Shown: one piece after another, positions 9,247 through 18,129 of the stretch | Position numbering within the stretch: the first letter of the stretch is position 1 | Layout: each line of letters begins with the position of its first letter | Assembly: GCF_029960815.1 (NCBI RefSeq) | Contig: NZ_JASBRE010000001.1 | Coordinates: forward strand, 62,001 to 126,000 | Reading direction: 5' to 3' | DNA from: Pseudomonas sp. AL03 | GTDB taxonomy: Bacteria; Pseudomonadota; Gammaproteobacteria; Pseudomonadales; Pseudomonadaceae | Length of the DNA: 64,000 nt | Made by a program: the position numbers and the translations under genes | The notes under the pieces: generated by a model | Told to the model about the DNA's origin: nothing | Seen by the model: only the letters and a program-made list of their open reading frames with translations | The model's database searches: none

Positions 9247-9327
9247 CCCTGTGAACTTCTATTGCCTCTCACTTTCCGGTGAGGAAGGTTTTGAGCATTA
9301 CTTAATTGAGATCGTCTGGAGGATCTA

Positions 9328-9744
9328 ATGAATATTCAACATACAGGCCGGCGAATGGGGTCTTTGTCCTTGCTGTTCGCTGCGACAGCCTTTGTCAGTG
9401 CATGTGCGAGCAATCCGCCACCTAACGAACAGATTTCCTTGGCAAAGAATGCCGTCAGTCGTGCTGTATCTGCCGGGGCAACAGAGTATGCCCCGATGCA
9501 AATGAAGTCGGCCCAGGACAAGGTTTTCCTGATGGAGCGCGCCATCGGCGAACAGAACTTTGTGCAAGTCAAAACCCTGGCCGAACAAATCGAGATCGAT
9601 GCGGCGTTGGCTGAGCGCACTGCACGAACCGTGAAGTCGCAGAAAGAGTTGACGGATGCCCAGAGCGGCATTCAGGTCCTTAAGCGGGAAATGCTCCAGG
9701 CGCCTGGTTCGGGCCTGAATCCAGCCTCGACTCAAACTAACTGA
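9328..9744 (+). CDS. DUF4398 lipoprotein
   Basis: 138-residue lipoprotein: signal peptide with a lipobox-like site (AFVSAC) and Cys lipidation near residue 27. The mature part is Ala- and Glu-rich and helical (coiled-coil-like heptads such as LAEQIEIDAALAERTARTVKSQ split over residues 85-110), matching DUF4398 proteins. Such genes are commonly followed by an OmpA-family gene, as here, suggesting a joint role at the outer membrane or peptidoglycan. GGAGGA lies 7 bases before ATG 9328. The next gene begins 10 bases after the stop. Confidence 0.75.
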   Translation: MNIQHTGRRMGSLSLLFAATAFVSACASNPPPNEQISLAKNAVSRAVSAGATEYAPMQMKSAQDKVFLMERAIGEQNFVQVKTLAEQIEIDAALAERTARTVKSQKELTDAQSGIQVLKREMLQAPGSGLNPASTQTN

Positions 9745-9754
9745 GGATTTGACC

Positions 9755-10528
9755 ATGCGTGTTTCATTGTTCCTGCCGACGGTTTCGGTATTTGCCCTCA
9801 TGTTGGCTGGCTGCGCGGCAACCCCGGAGAACGCTCAACTGGTAGAGGCGCGAAAGTTGTATTCGCAGCTGCAGAGCAAACCTGAATCGAGCACCTTGGC
9901 AGCGATAGAAACTCAAGACGCTTTCGTTGCGCTCGGAAAGGCAGACTTGATATCCATACAGGATCGCCGTGCGCCTGAGCTCGACCAACTGGCGTATATC
10001 GCCAAGCAAAAAATTGCCTTTGCCGAGCAGACCATTCTCGGGCGTGAAGCGGAAACTGGATTGGGCAACATCGACGTGGAGCGCACCCAGGTACAGCTGG
10101 ATGTCCGTACTCAGCAACTGAAAGCTTTGCAGGCGATGAAAGCCAAACAGACGGAGCGTGGCCAAGTGGTGACGTTCGGTGATGTGTTGTTCGATACCGG
10201 CAAGGCCGACCTGAAACCCGGCAATCAGCGCAATGTACAGCAACTGGCCGACTTCCTGATCAGCAATCCAGAGCGCAAGGTTCGGATTGAAGGGTTTACC
10301 GACAGTGTGGGTGGCGATGTATTCAACCAGCACTTGTCGGAGCGCAGGGCTGAGAGCGTTGCATTTGCCCTCGAACGATTGGGGGTTGATATAAGCCGCG
10401 TGATCACTAAAGGCTACGGCGAGGAGTATCCGGTTGCTGAGGAAGCGACGGCGCAGTCACGTCAACTGAATCGCCGTGTCGAAGTGATCATTTCCAACGG
10501 CTCAGCAGCAGTTGATAGCCGCGGCTAA
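9755..10528 (+). CDS. OmpA-family peptidoglycan-binding lipoprotein
   Basis: 257 residues, start at ATG 9755 (GAGGA 7 bases upstream; the TTG two codons earlier is less likely). The signal peptide ends in a lipobox (LAGC). A helical region follows (about 20-130), and a C-terminal OmpA domain from about residue 145: FDTGKADLKP, then IEGFTDSVGG with the conserved Asp and the N-x-x-L-S-x-x-R-A motif (NQHLSERRAESV), which bind diaminopimelate of peptidoglycan. It likely anchors the outer membrane to the cell wall together with the upstream DUF4398 protein. A terminator follows. Confidence 0.85.
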   Translation: MRVSLFLPTVSVFALMLAGCAATPENAQLVEARKLYSQLQSKPESSTLAAIETQDAFVALGKADLISIQDRRAPELDQLAYIAKQKIAFAEQTILGREAETGLGNIDVERTQVQLDVRTQQLKALQAMKAKQTERGQVVTFGDVLFDTGKADLKPGNQRNVQQLADFLISNPERKVRIEGFTDSVGGDVFNQHLSERRAESVAFALERLGVDISRVITKGYGEEYPVAEEATAQSRQLNRRVEVIISNGSAAVDSRG

Positions 10529-10574
10529 GCGGTAGGGCAACCGAGCAGCGCCACGTGCTAATGCGTTCCGTGTC

Positions 10575-10617
10575 CAGGCCGCCCAGCCAGTTTGGTTGGG
10601 CGGCCTGATTATTTTTA
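10575..10617 (+). terminator. Terminator after the OmpA-family gene
   Basis: Eleven-base arms CAGGCCGCCCA / TGGGCGGCCTG, followed by ATTATTTTT. Confidence 0.85.
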
Positions 10618-10887
10618 GAGCAGAAAGGACGGCGACAATTCCCATCAGTTCTTTGCCTACCGCTAAATGGGCTGTCCGCGAAAATGAAGCTAAATGATGG
10701 TAGGGGGAATGACTGTTTTTGGCCGATTTCTGCCTGTCGCGAAGGGCTGAAATCGATACCAATCAGTCGGTTTTCTGAAAGAGAGGAAGCGGTGACGCGC
10801 TTTTACTGGGGCTCCAGATGTGACCATAAAGGACTGCGTCCAGGCCGATAGCTACCTGTTAGCAAGGGCCACTTCCCAAAGCGGACA
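10618..10887. other. Non-coding junction between core genes and the accessory sugar locus
   Basis: No gene or known RNA recognised. A short inverted repeat (CGATTTC / GAAATCG, about 10730-10755) is the only structure. The stretch marks the change from intact surface genes to gene remnants. Confidence 0.4.
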
Positions 10888-11088
10888 TCAGTGGACCGCA
10901 GTATCCAGCGCAGTGCTCGTCGCCACGTCACCCTCTACGATCTGACAATGGTAGATGTCGAACTGGACCTTGAGATTGGCCTTGGCGACTGCTTTGCAGA
11001 TGGCCTGTGCTTGATGTTGGTGGTTGAGGAAAAACCCCGGAATGTCGCGGGTGTTGATCGGCTCCAGCAAAACGGTGATGCCAAGCTT
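10888..11088 (-). pseudogene. otnI: Remnant of 2-oxo-tetronate isomerase / hydroxypyruvate isomerase
   Basis: On the minus strand a short frame reads [18 protein letters not shown] and then [16 protein letters not shown]. These are the conserved metal-binding Glu and the substrate-site strands of hydroxypyruvate isomerase-type TIM barrels (Hyi/OtnI). Only about 65 of roughly 260 residues remain, without the N-terminal third or the C-terminal part. It joins directly to a piece of otnC, so at least one deletion fused two remnants. It cannot make a functional barrel. Confidence 0.8.
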
Positions 11089-11095
11089 GGCCGTT

Positions 11096-11342
11096 CATAG
11101 ACCTGACGGTGCAAGGCCGGGGTTTTTGACGGTTTGTCTCCGCTGACCCATTCCCCTAGCAGGTTAACCTTGGAAATCGAGGCCGGGTCCAGACGGCCCA
11201 GCAAGCGTCCGTGGGAGTGATCAGCCAACCGTCTCTAGCCGGGCGCTGATGTTGTGCCGGCACTACCTACCGTGTAGCCACGGCTATACAACAGACCGCC
11301 GACGTCACAGATCTCTTCACGCAGGGCGTTTTCGCTGCTCAT
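11096..11342 (-). pseudogene. otnC: Remnant of 3-oxo-tetronate 4-phosphate decarboxylase (class II aldolase family)
   Basis: It begins with ATG overlapping the otnK stop (ATGA), as in an intact otn operon. The start reads MSSENALREEICDVGGLLYS and RGYTVGSAG, the N-terminus of class II aldolase/adducin-family OtnC. The frame then breaks: DGWLITPTDAC continues in a second frame and GRLDPASISKVNLLGEWVSG in a third. Only about 80 residues survive, without the metal-binding His residues, before the sequence runs into the otnI remnant. Confidence 0.82.
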
Positions 11343-12631
11343 GTTTGAACTCCCGCCAGTTGTTTAAGAGCCTTGGCGAAGAAATCAGGGCCACCAAAGT
11401 TGCCGGGCTTGAGCGCCAGGGCCAGTGGTTCCCCAGGCGTACTGACGCATGCGGGCACACCAGGGTCGATTTGCGCACCGATCCGCAATAGCTGGATATT
11501 CAGAGCCTGAACCACGGCCCCCGAGGTTTCCCCTCCGGCGACCACAAAGCGACGAATACCTGTCTTGTGCAGCCCGCTGGCTATCCTGCCCATGGCCTGC
11601 TCAACCATGTTCCCCGCGCGCTCGGTCCCCAACTCACGTTGTACGGCCTTGACCTCATCCGGGGTGCTGGTGGCGTAGATCAGTACCGTTTCTGCACTGT
11701 CACCGACGAAGGTCAGCGCCTCCTCAACGACTGGATTACCCGCAGCCAATGCCAGCGGGTCGACACGAAAGGCCGGACGACCTGCCTGCAACCAGGTCGC
11801 TACTTGCCCATTGGTGGCTTGCGAAGCGCTGCCGGCGAGAACCACTTCGCCGCCTTCCACCCTTGGCACTTGAGCGGCGTCCAGGTCACGTAATTTACCG
11901 GCACGACGAAAGTTATCCGGCAAGCCCAGCGCCAGCCCCGAGCCACCCGTCAACAGCGCAAGATCGGCGCAGGCTTCGCCCAATACGTAGAGATCCGCAT
12001 TGGACAAGGCATCGGCGACCGCCATGCGTATACCGTCGGCGCGAAGCTGCGCCATGCAGGTTCGAATGCTCTCGACTCCCTTGGACACGGTGTCAGAGCG
12101 CAGCAGGCCGACTTTGCCCTGGGTCTGCGATTGCAGCACGCGAACCAGATTGGCGTCAGTCATCGGTGTCAGCGGGTGATGCTGCATGCCCGACTCGCTG
12201 AGTAATTGGTCCTGTACGAACAAATGCCCGCGAAAGACCGTGCGACCGTTTTCCGGGAAGGCTGGACACGCGAGGGTGAAATCACTGTTCAGTGCGCCAA
12301 GCAGGGCTTCGCTTACCTGGCCGATATTGCCGGCCGCGCTCGAGTCGAAGGTCGAGCAGTATTTGAAGAAAATCTGTTCGCAGCCACGCTCACGCAGCCA
12401 GCGCAACGCTTCGAGCGCCTCCTTCACGGCATCGGCAGCCGGCACGGTCCGAGACTTCAGGGCGATGACGATAGCGTCGGCGTCGAGCTGGCCGGCGACA
12501 TCGGCACCGGGTATGCCGATGCTTTGCACGGTGCGCATGCCGCCGCGCACCAGCATGTTGGCAAGGTCCGTGGCACCGGTGAAATCGTCAGCAATGCAGC
12601 CCAGCAGGGGGTGGGCAGCGGCAGTCAACAT
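11339..12631 (-). CDS. otnK: 3-oxo-tetronate kinase (DUF1537 family)
   Basis: 430-residue kinase of the four-carbon acid sugar kinase family, phosphorylating 3-oxo-tetronates in L-threonate, D-threonate or D-erythronate breakdown. Start at position 12631 (GAGGA 7 bases upstream); an upstream ATG at 12715 would add 28 unlikely residues. N-terminal motif GCIADDFTGATDLANML binds the acid sugar; KYCSTFDSSAAGNIG follows. The C-terminal nucleotide-binding half has VVAGGETSGAV and the Gly-rich LKPGNFGGPDFF. The full length of the family is kept, so the enzyme is probably intact. Its partners otnC and otnI downstream are destroyed, and the usual ltnD dehydrogenase is missing upstream, where a Gfo/Idh oxidoreductase sits instead. 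The kinase is therefore either an orphan or serves the neighbouring sugar locus. Confidence 0.88.
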   Translation of the reverse strand: MLTAAAHPLLGCIADDFTGATDLANMLVRGGMRTVQSIGIPGADVAGQLDADAIVIALKSRTVPAADAVKEALEALRWLRERGCEQIFFKYCSTFDSSAAGNIGQVSEALLGALNSDFTLACPAFPENGRTVFRGHLFVQDQLLSESGMQHHPLTPMTDANLVRVLQSQTQGKVGLLRSDTVSKGVESIRTCMAQLRADGIRMAVADALSNADLYVLGEACADLALLTGGSGLALGLPDNFRRAGKLRDLDAAQVPRVEGGEVVLAGSASQATNGQVATWLQAGRPAFRVDPLALAAGNPVVEEALTFVGDSAETVLIYATSTPDEVKAVQRELGTERAGNMVEQAMGRIASGLHKTGIRRFVVAGGETSGAVVQALNIQLLRIGAQIDPGVPACVSTPGEPLALALKPGNFGGPDFFAKALKQLAGVQT

Positions 12632-12711
12632 GTTGAGTTCCTCAATCGTGATGCAACGCATCTCGATTTTAGTTCGTCGTGGCAAACAGGGACTTGTGAA
12701 ACACAGCCCTT

Positions 12712-13821
12712 TCATGAGCGAAAGTTAACGGTCTCAAATGAGCGTGATTGTGCCGAACGGGCAATCGTCTCCACAATTTCGGCTACCCGATAACCATCCT
12801 CAAAAGTTGCGCGCGGCGCAATTAGCTTGCCTGCTGCTACCGCTTCGAGCATATGTCGAGCTTGATGGGCGAAACATTCGTTCCAGCCGAGTGGATGCTG
12901 GCCTTGGATGCCGATAGGCAGCCAGAAATCACTGTAGGGATGATCCGCTTGAGTGACCATCTGAGTGCGCGAACCGCGTTTTGGTTCGTAAATAACGAGT
13001 TCGTTCAGGCGCTCCATATGAAATGCGATTGAACGCTTGCTCCCGTCAATTTCAATGAAGCCGCCAAGATTATGGGCGCTGGCTACTCGCGACGCTTCGA
13101 ACGAGGCGCTGGCGCCGTTGTCCAGTTGGGCAACACAGACGAAGGAGTCGTCGTTCACGTCAATCACTTTGCCTGCTGGGTCTTTAGTCCAAGTGTTGGT
13201 CATGGCGGCTACCGAGCTCACTTCACCAACCAGGAAACGCGCTTGATCTATATGGTGTGATCCAAGGTCGCCCAGTGCACCAAGGCCTGCTTGCGAACGA
13301 CTGAAGCGCCAAGACAAAGGATCGCCAGTCACCATGTTGAGTAAAAAGCGGGAGCGAAAATGACGAATTTCACCAAGCTCGCCTGACTTGATCATTTCTC
13401 GTGCCAGATTGAGCGCAGGGATTGATCTATGCATGAAGGCGCACATTGCGGTGGCTTCGGTTGCCCCAACTCCTTTCCACAATTGATAAGCCTGATCGGC
13501 GGAACCAGCCAGTGGCTTTTCGCAGAATACCGACTTGCCAGCTTGGGCCGCCGCAATTGACGGTTCCGCGTGAAGATGATTGGGCCCGCAGTTGATCAAC
13601 AGATCAATATCAGCAGCACCTGCCACTTCACGCCAGTCAGTAGTGATGCGTTCGAAACCATAGCGCTTCTGGGCTTCTGCGGCGAGTTCGACATTCTGAT
13701 CTGCCAGGGCGACCAAGCGGATATCAATTTTGGGCGACCAACTTGCCATAGCGGCATTACGGAAAGCCAATGCGTGCATCTGGCCGATAAAGCCCGCGCC
13801 TATTAAGCCAATTCTGATCAT
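12712..13821 (-). CDS. Gfo/Idh/MocA-family oxidoreductase
   Basis: 369 residues. The N-terminal Rossmann fold (IGLIGAGFIGQMH) binds NAD(P); the EKPLAG motif carries the catalytic-site Lys and Pro of the family. The C-terminal alpha/beta domain (about 125-360) shows GDLGSHHIDQARFL, with the His pair that typically contacts a cyclic polyol or sugar. Members oxidise or reduce sugars, inositols and amino-sugars; the substrate cannot be read from the sequence. It is divergent from the ABC importer genes across a shared promoter with an operator-like site, so probably co-regulated with them. Its stop overlaps a possible upstream ATG of otnK, suggesting one transcript. Confidence 0.85.
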   Translation of the reverse strand: MIRIGLIGAGFIGQMHALAFRNAAMASWSPKIDIRLVALADQNVELAAEAQKRYGFERITTDWREVAGAADIDLLINCGPNHLHAEPSIAAAQAGKSVFCEKPLAGSADQAYQLWKGVGATEATAMCAFMHRSIPALNLAREMIKSGELGEIRHFRSRFLLNMVTGDPLSWRFSRSQAGLGALGDLGSHHIDQARFLVGEVSSVAAMTNTWTKDPAGKVIDVNDDSFVCVAQLDNGASASFEASRVASAHNLGGFIEIDGSKRSIAFHMERLNELVIYEPKRGSRTQMVTQADHPYSDFWLPIGIQGQHPLGWNECFAHQARHMLEAVAAGKLIAPRATFEDGYRVAEIVETIARSAQSRSFETVNFRS

Positions 13822-13916
13822 CGTGTTTTTTCCTTATTTTGTTTTTGTATGGTGCGAATAGCGCGTCTTTGTGCTGCAAGCGCAACATGATGAGGTTAAG
13901 AGCAAATGTCAAATAA

Positions 13917-13938
13917 ATTGTTGACAAAATTGTCGATG
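13917..13938. promoter_or_regulatory. Operator-like site of the sugar locus, copy 1
   Basis: ATTGTTGACAA followed after two bases by TTGTC, in the divergent promoter between the oxidoreductase and the importer. The same pattern occurs inverted at 19803-19825, before the GntR gene. GntR/FCD proteins commonly bind short palindromes of the TTGT..ACAA type, so this is a probable binding site of the regulator at 19979. Confidence 0.6.
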
Positions 13939-13996
13939 ATTCTATGCTGGCCCCAATGCACCTCGCTTGAAGGGCAACCAATAAAAAGAGGCAGAC

Positions 13997-15022
13997 ATGA
14001 ATACAGAATTCTCGCGCCGCCGTTTTGGACAGATCCTGCTAGGAGCCAGCGCTGTACTGGCATGTGGCGGGGTGCTTGGCGCTATCGCTGGTACGGGCAA
14101 AAAGATCGCCATCCTGCCAAAGACACTCATTAATGATGTTTTTCAAATCAAGATCGCTGAAGCAGCGGAACGTACTGCAGCAACGCTCGGTATCTCTACC
14201 GAACGTTTCAGTTCCAGCAGCGATGTTGCGGTACTAGATCAGATAAACATTATCGAAGCGCTGATCGCCCGTGGCGAGTTTGGCGGTATTGTGTTGGCGC
14301 CGACGGTCGCACGGGGCTTAGGTAATGTGGTGCGCAAGGCAAAGCAAGCAGGCATCTTTGTCGTACTGGTTGACGCTAGTACAGACGGCGATGGTCATGT
14401 CACGTTGATTCAGGGCGACAACATCAAGGCTGCGGGCGCCGCTGCCGATTTCAGCGCCAAACTGATCAATGCGAAAGGAAAAGTTGCGATGCTGGAAGGT
14501 GAGCCTGGCGGCACAACAGCGGCGCAGCGCACGCAAGGTTTTCATGAAGCGCTCAAGAAGTACCCTGAGATTAAACTGGCCAGTTCCATTACTGGACGCT
14601 GGACATTGCCGGGTGGGGTACAAGCTACCGAGGCGATTATTACGGCCCATCAGGATATAGATCTTATTTTTGCCGCATCCGACATGATGGCTCTAGGCGC
14701 TCGCCAAGTTCTTGAGCGGGAGGCAAAAAAAGCAGAAGCCAAAGGCAATATCGTCCAAGCTAGAAAGTTTTCAGAGGTCAAGATAGTTGGTTTTGATGGC
14801 GTTGCCGAAGCGGTCAAACAGATCTGGGAACACAAAATGTCAGGCACTATTTCCTTGTATCCCGATGTAATGGGCAGCGAAGCGGTCGAGATATTGGCGC
14901 AATTGATGTCGGGCAAAAAGCAGTCTTCGGATTATCCCGCACTTATCGACTCCGGTATGTTGCTTGTGACGCCAGAAAATGTTGATGATTACGCCCTGCG
15001 GATAGACCTGCAGAAGAGCTAA
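13997..15022 (+). CDS. Sugar ABC transporter periplasmic binding protein (RbsB type)
   Basis: 341 residues. The N-terminus carries a twin-arginine-like export signal (SRRRFGQ followed by a hydrophobic stretch), unusual for this class. The rest is a type I periplasmic binding protein: two alpha/beta lobes, with IAILPKTLINDVF at the start, LIARGEFGGIVLAP and a second-lobe segment DLIFAASDMMALGARQ that normally contacts the ligand. The ligand is probably a pentose, hexose or polyol. GAGG lies before ATG 13997. It is the first gene of a four-gene run (binding protein, ATPase, permease, oxidoreductase) behind the operator-like site at 13917. Confidence 0.85.
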   Translation: MNTEFSRRRFGQILLGASAVLACGGVLGAIAGTGKKIAILPKTLINDVFQIKIAEAAERTAATLGISTERFSSSSDVAVLDQINIIEALIARGEFGGIVLAPTVARGLGNVVRKAKQAGIFVVLVDASTDGDGHVTLIQGDNIKAAGAAADFSAKLINAKGKVAMLEGEPGGTTAAQRTQGFHEALKKYPEIKLASSITGRWTLPGGVQATEAIITAHQDIDLIFAASDMMALGARQVLEREAKKAEAKGNIVQARKFSEVKIVGFDGVAEAVKQIWEHKMSGTISLYPDVMGSEAVEILAQLMSGKKQSSDYPALIDSGMLLVTPENVDDYALRIDLQKS

Positions 15023-15119
15023 GTTACTTTAATTGCAAGCAATGCATGACGAGCAAAGCCAAGCAGTTACCCAACTCAGGTCCGATTAATAAAAACACTA
15101 TCCAAGATAGGAAGAGTAC

Positions 15120-15896
15120 ATGTCACTTCTCTCAATTCACAATGTGCGTAAGCAGTTTGGTGCGCTATTCGCGCTCGACGATGTTTCTATCGAGTTCAAT
15201 GCTGGCGAAGTTGTTGCTTTGCTGGGTGATAACGGTGCAGGTAAGTCGACGCTGATCAAAGTCATTTCGGGTACCTATATACCCGAGGAGGGAGAGATCA
15301 TATTAGCGGGTGAAAAAATCGAATTTCCTACACCAAAGGCCGCCCTTGAGGCCGGTATCCAGACGGTGTTCCAGGATCTGGCGCTTTGCGACAACCTCAG
15401 CGTCGTGGCTAATTTATACTTGGGGCAGGAGCTGCGCAAATCGATATTCCCCGGCCTGTCTTTTTTCGATACTGCACGCATGCGACGCCGAGCCACTGAG
15501 CTGCTGGTGGAGCTTGCCGTCGATTTGCCTAGCGTGGATGCCATGGTCAAGGACTTGTCTGGCGGTCAACGGCAATCGGTCGCCATCGCCAAAGCGGTCA
15601 ATGCCGATTGCCGTGTGATCATCATGGATGAACCGACGGCTGCGCTCGGTGTCGCCCAGACTCGCAAAGTGCTGGCGCTGGTGAAAGAGTTGCGGGCACG
15701 TGGCATGGCAATCATTTATGTCACTCACAATATGCACGATGTGATGGAGGTGTGCGACCGCTGCGTGATCATGAAAAACGGTCGCAAAGTCGGCGAGGTG
15801 GCGACCTCGGCAATCAGCAAAGAAGAGTTGGCCAACATTATCATCACCGGTGAAATGAAGACTGCTGCCACCGCTCCAATTCAACTTATTGCTTAG
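15120..15896 (+). CDS. Sugar ABC transporter ATPase (single-domain, FrcA type)
   Basis: 258 residues with one nucleotide-binding domain: Walker A GDNGAGKST, Q-loop QTVFQDL, signature LSGGQRQ, Walker B VIIMDEPTAALG, switch His in YVTHNMHDV. RbsA-type ATPases usually carry two such domains in about 500 residues; the single-domain form resembles FrcA of fructose importers and would act as a homodimer. GGAAGAG lies before ATG 15120. The gene ends just before the permease start at 15904. Confidence 0.9.
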   Translation: MSLLSIHNVRKQFGALFALDDVSIEFNAGEVVALLGDNGAGKSTLIKVISGTYIPEEGEIILAGEKIEFPTPKAALEAGIQTVFQDLALCDNLSVVANLYLGQELRKSIFPGLSFFDTARMRRRATELLVELAVDLPSVDAMVKDLSGGQRQSVAIAKAVNADCRVIIMDEPTAALGVAQTRKVLALVKELRARGMAIIYVTHNMHDVMEVCDRCVIMKNGRKVGEVATSAISKEELANIIITGEMKTAATAPIQLIA

Positions 15897-15903
15897 GTGC
15901 CTT

Positions 15904-16932
15904 ATGTCCGCGAATATTCACTCCAAAACTCCAGCCGAAACACCAGCCGAAAAAGTGTTCTCATTTTCTTTCTGGCATTTATTCGATGTAATCGGCCCCT
16001 TGTTGCTTCTGATCGTTATTTTTCTGGTCATAACGCTTATCCATCCAGCGTTCTTCAGCACTGCCAACATGATGACCATCAGCTTGCAGGCATCGGTTAA
16101 TGCTTTGCTTGCGATCGGCATGACGCTGGTAATCATTTCCGGCGGTATTGATCTCTCTGTCGGCACCATGATGTCGCTGTCGATGGTGGTGATGGCGGTC
16201 GCCACTACTTCACTAGGTATACCGATGTCTGGAGCGATGGTTATTGCCATTGGTCTAGGTATAGTAGGTGGCGCCATTAATGGTTTCTTGATTGCCTATG
16301 GCCGAATCCCGGCCTTCATCGTCACGCTTGGCATGTTAGGAATCGCTCAAGGAACGGCGTTGAAACTTTCTGGTGGTTATGCATTGTACGGCTTTCCGGA
16401 GTGGTTTGATTACATCGGGAATGGTGAACTGCTAGGCATTCCATTCCCGATCTGGATTGTGGCTGTAGTTGCTATCTTGGCTCACTATATATTTACCCAG
16501 CGTCCCTTGGGTCGCTACACATATGCGAGTGGGGCCAGCGAAGAAAGTGTCAGGCGTGCAGGTGTCAATGTTAAACGACTAAGAATTAAAATCTACATGT
16601 TTGCCGGTTTCACTGTTGGCTGTGCTGCGATTGTGCTGTCGTCACGCGTCAGTTCAGCACATCCTGGGATTGGTCTCGGTTATGAACTAGATGCGATTGC
16701 TGCTGCAGTCATTGGTGGCGCTAGTTTGATGGGTGGACGCGGTAGTGTGATGGGAGCGGTTAGCGGCGCTCTAGTCATGGCGACTATCCGCTTTGCCTTG
16801 AATGTCTTTGGTATGGATCCATTTTTACAACAGATCGTGGTGGGAGTGGTGCTAATCGGCGCTGTGTATCTCGATACGATCCGTGTTTCATATGAAGCAA
16901 CTCTTACAAAAGCACGCGCACGACAAAAATGA
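15904..16932 (+). CDS. Sugar ABC transporter permease (RbsC type)
   Basis: 342-residue inner-membrane protein with 8-10 hydrophobic segments and the BPD-type-2 permease signature, including GMTLVIISGGIDLSVG and GRIPAFIVTLGMLGIAQG near the middle. AGGTG before ATG 15904 favours this start over the ATG at 15889 that overlaps the ATPase stop. It would pair with the single-domain ATPase and the RbsB-type binding protein. The next gene starts 27 bases later. Confidence 0.9.
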   Translation: MSANIHSKTPAETPAEKVFSFSFWHLFDVIGPLLLLIVIFLVITLIHPAFFSTANMMTISLQASVNALLAIGMTLVIISGGIDLSVGTMMSLSMVVMAVATTSLGIPMSGAMVIAIGLGIVGGAINGFLIAYGRIPAFIVTLGMLGIAQGTALKLSGGYALYGFPEWFDYIGNGELLGIPFPIWIVAVVAILAHYIFTQRPLGRYTYASGASEESVRRAGVNVKRLRIKIYMFAGFTVGCAAIVLSSRVSSAHPGIGLGYELDAIAAAVIGGASLMGGRGSVMGAVSGALVMATIRFALNVFGMDPFLQQIVVGVVLIGAVYLDTIRVSYEATLTKARARQK

Positions 16933-16959
16933 CTATCACTTTCGCACGAGGACACAAAC

Positions 16960-18129
16960 ATGTACTCAACTATTTTAACGAAACTCGGCCGCCGTTTGCG
17001 GCTTGGCATGGTGGGCGGTGGCTTTGACTCGGTCATCGGCGAAACGCACAGAATTGCTTACCAAACCGATGGTTGCTATGAGCTGGTCGCTGGTGCCTTT
17101 TCGATTGATCAAGAAATATCGCGCGCGACTGGCGCGGGGTTGCTGGTATCGCCTGATCGCATTTACGACGATTATCGCGATATGGCGAGGCGTGAAGCGG
17201 CGCGTACAGATGGCATCGACGTGGTGGTGATTGCAACGCCGCCCCAAATACACAAAGACGTTGCGATGGCGTTTCTTAATGCGGGCATCGATGTCATCTG
17301 CGAAAAACCCCTGACCAAGACCGTCGCGGAAGCGGAGGAACTCGCTGCATGCGTAGCATCGTCGGGGCGTCTGTTTGTACTGACGCATTGTTATTCCGGC
17401 TTCCCCATGGTTCGCCATGCGCGTGACCTGGTCAGGTCAGGTGCGCTGGGACGTCTACGCATGATAGAGGTGGAATTTGCTGGCGGTGCGCCGGGAGTAT
17501 CGGTGGAGGTGGAAGATCCAGCACAGCGACATTGGCGCTTTCGTGCCGCATCGATGGGTAAAGAAGCTGTACTTGGCGAAGTCGGTTCGCATGCTTATCA
17601 TCTGATGAGCTATATCACTGGCATGCTGCCGCAGCGTTTGTCTGCACGCATGCAGACGTTGGCCGCGCGACGAGAAGTGTATGACAACGCTTATCTCGAT
17701 TTCGACTATAAGGAAGGTGTTGTTGGTCGCCTGTGGGCAAGCTATGTCGCCACTGGCAGCCAGCATGGTTTGTCATTCCGTATTTATGGTGACCAGGCTT
17801 CGATTGAATGGCGTGAAGAGAATGCCGAATATCTTCATTTTCGACCGCTTCAAACACCAGAGATGATTCTGCGATCGGGGCAGGACGGCACTTCTGATTT
17901 TGTCGCGCGCTCTTCGCGTTTCCGGCCAGGGCACCCGGAAGGTTATCCGCTGGCTTTTGCCAATATCTATGCAGAAGCTGCGCTGGCGTTGGTAGCCGCC
18001 CGCACCGGTACGGGTAGCTCGGATTTGATGGGCAATCTGCCAACCATTGCCGATGGTGTCGCCGGTATGCGCATGATTGCCGCCGCTACTGCATCAAACC
18101 AGAAAGATGGTGACTGGCAACCCTTGTAA
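16960..18129 (+). CDS. Gfo/Idh/MocA-family oxidoreductase
   Basis: 389 residues. Rossmann start LGMVGGGFDSVIGETHR, where GGG replaces the more usual GxG; the active-site motif is CEKPLTKTV, and GEVGSHAYHLMSYITG supplies the His residues of the substrate site. It resembles oxidoreductases found beside RbsABC-type importers and sugar-isomerase or aldolase genes. With the second family member at 12712 and the aldolase downstream it suggests oxidation of an imported sugar or sugar acid. GAGGA lies before ATG 16960. It is probably the last gene of the importer operon; about 425 non-coding bases follow. Confidence 0.85.
   Translation: MYSTILTKLGRRLRLGMVGGGFDSVIGETHRIAYQTDGCYELVAGAFSIDQEISRATGAGLLVSPDRIYDDYRDMARREAARTDGIDVVVIATPPQIHKDVAMAFLNAGIDVICEKPLTKTVAEAEELAACVASSGRLFVLTHCYSGFPMVRHARDLVRSGALGRLRMIEVEFAGGAPGVSVEVEDPAQRHWRFRAASMGKEAVLGEVGSHAYHLMSYITGMLPQRLSARMQTLAARREVYDNAYLDFDYKEGVVGRLWASYVATGSQHGLSFRIYGDQASIEWREENAEYLHFRPLQTPEMILRSGQDGTSDFVARSSRFRPGHPEGYPLAFANIYAEAALALVAARTGTGSSDLMGNLPTIADGVAGMRMIAAATASNQKDGDWQPL

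Noticed and set aside
11247..12793. Several plus-strand frames of 60-195 residues across otnK
   Set aside because: Antisense shadows of the intact kinase and oxidoreductase; no ribosome sites or motifs.
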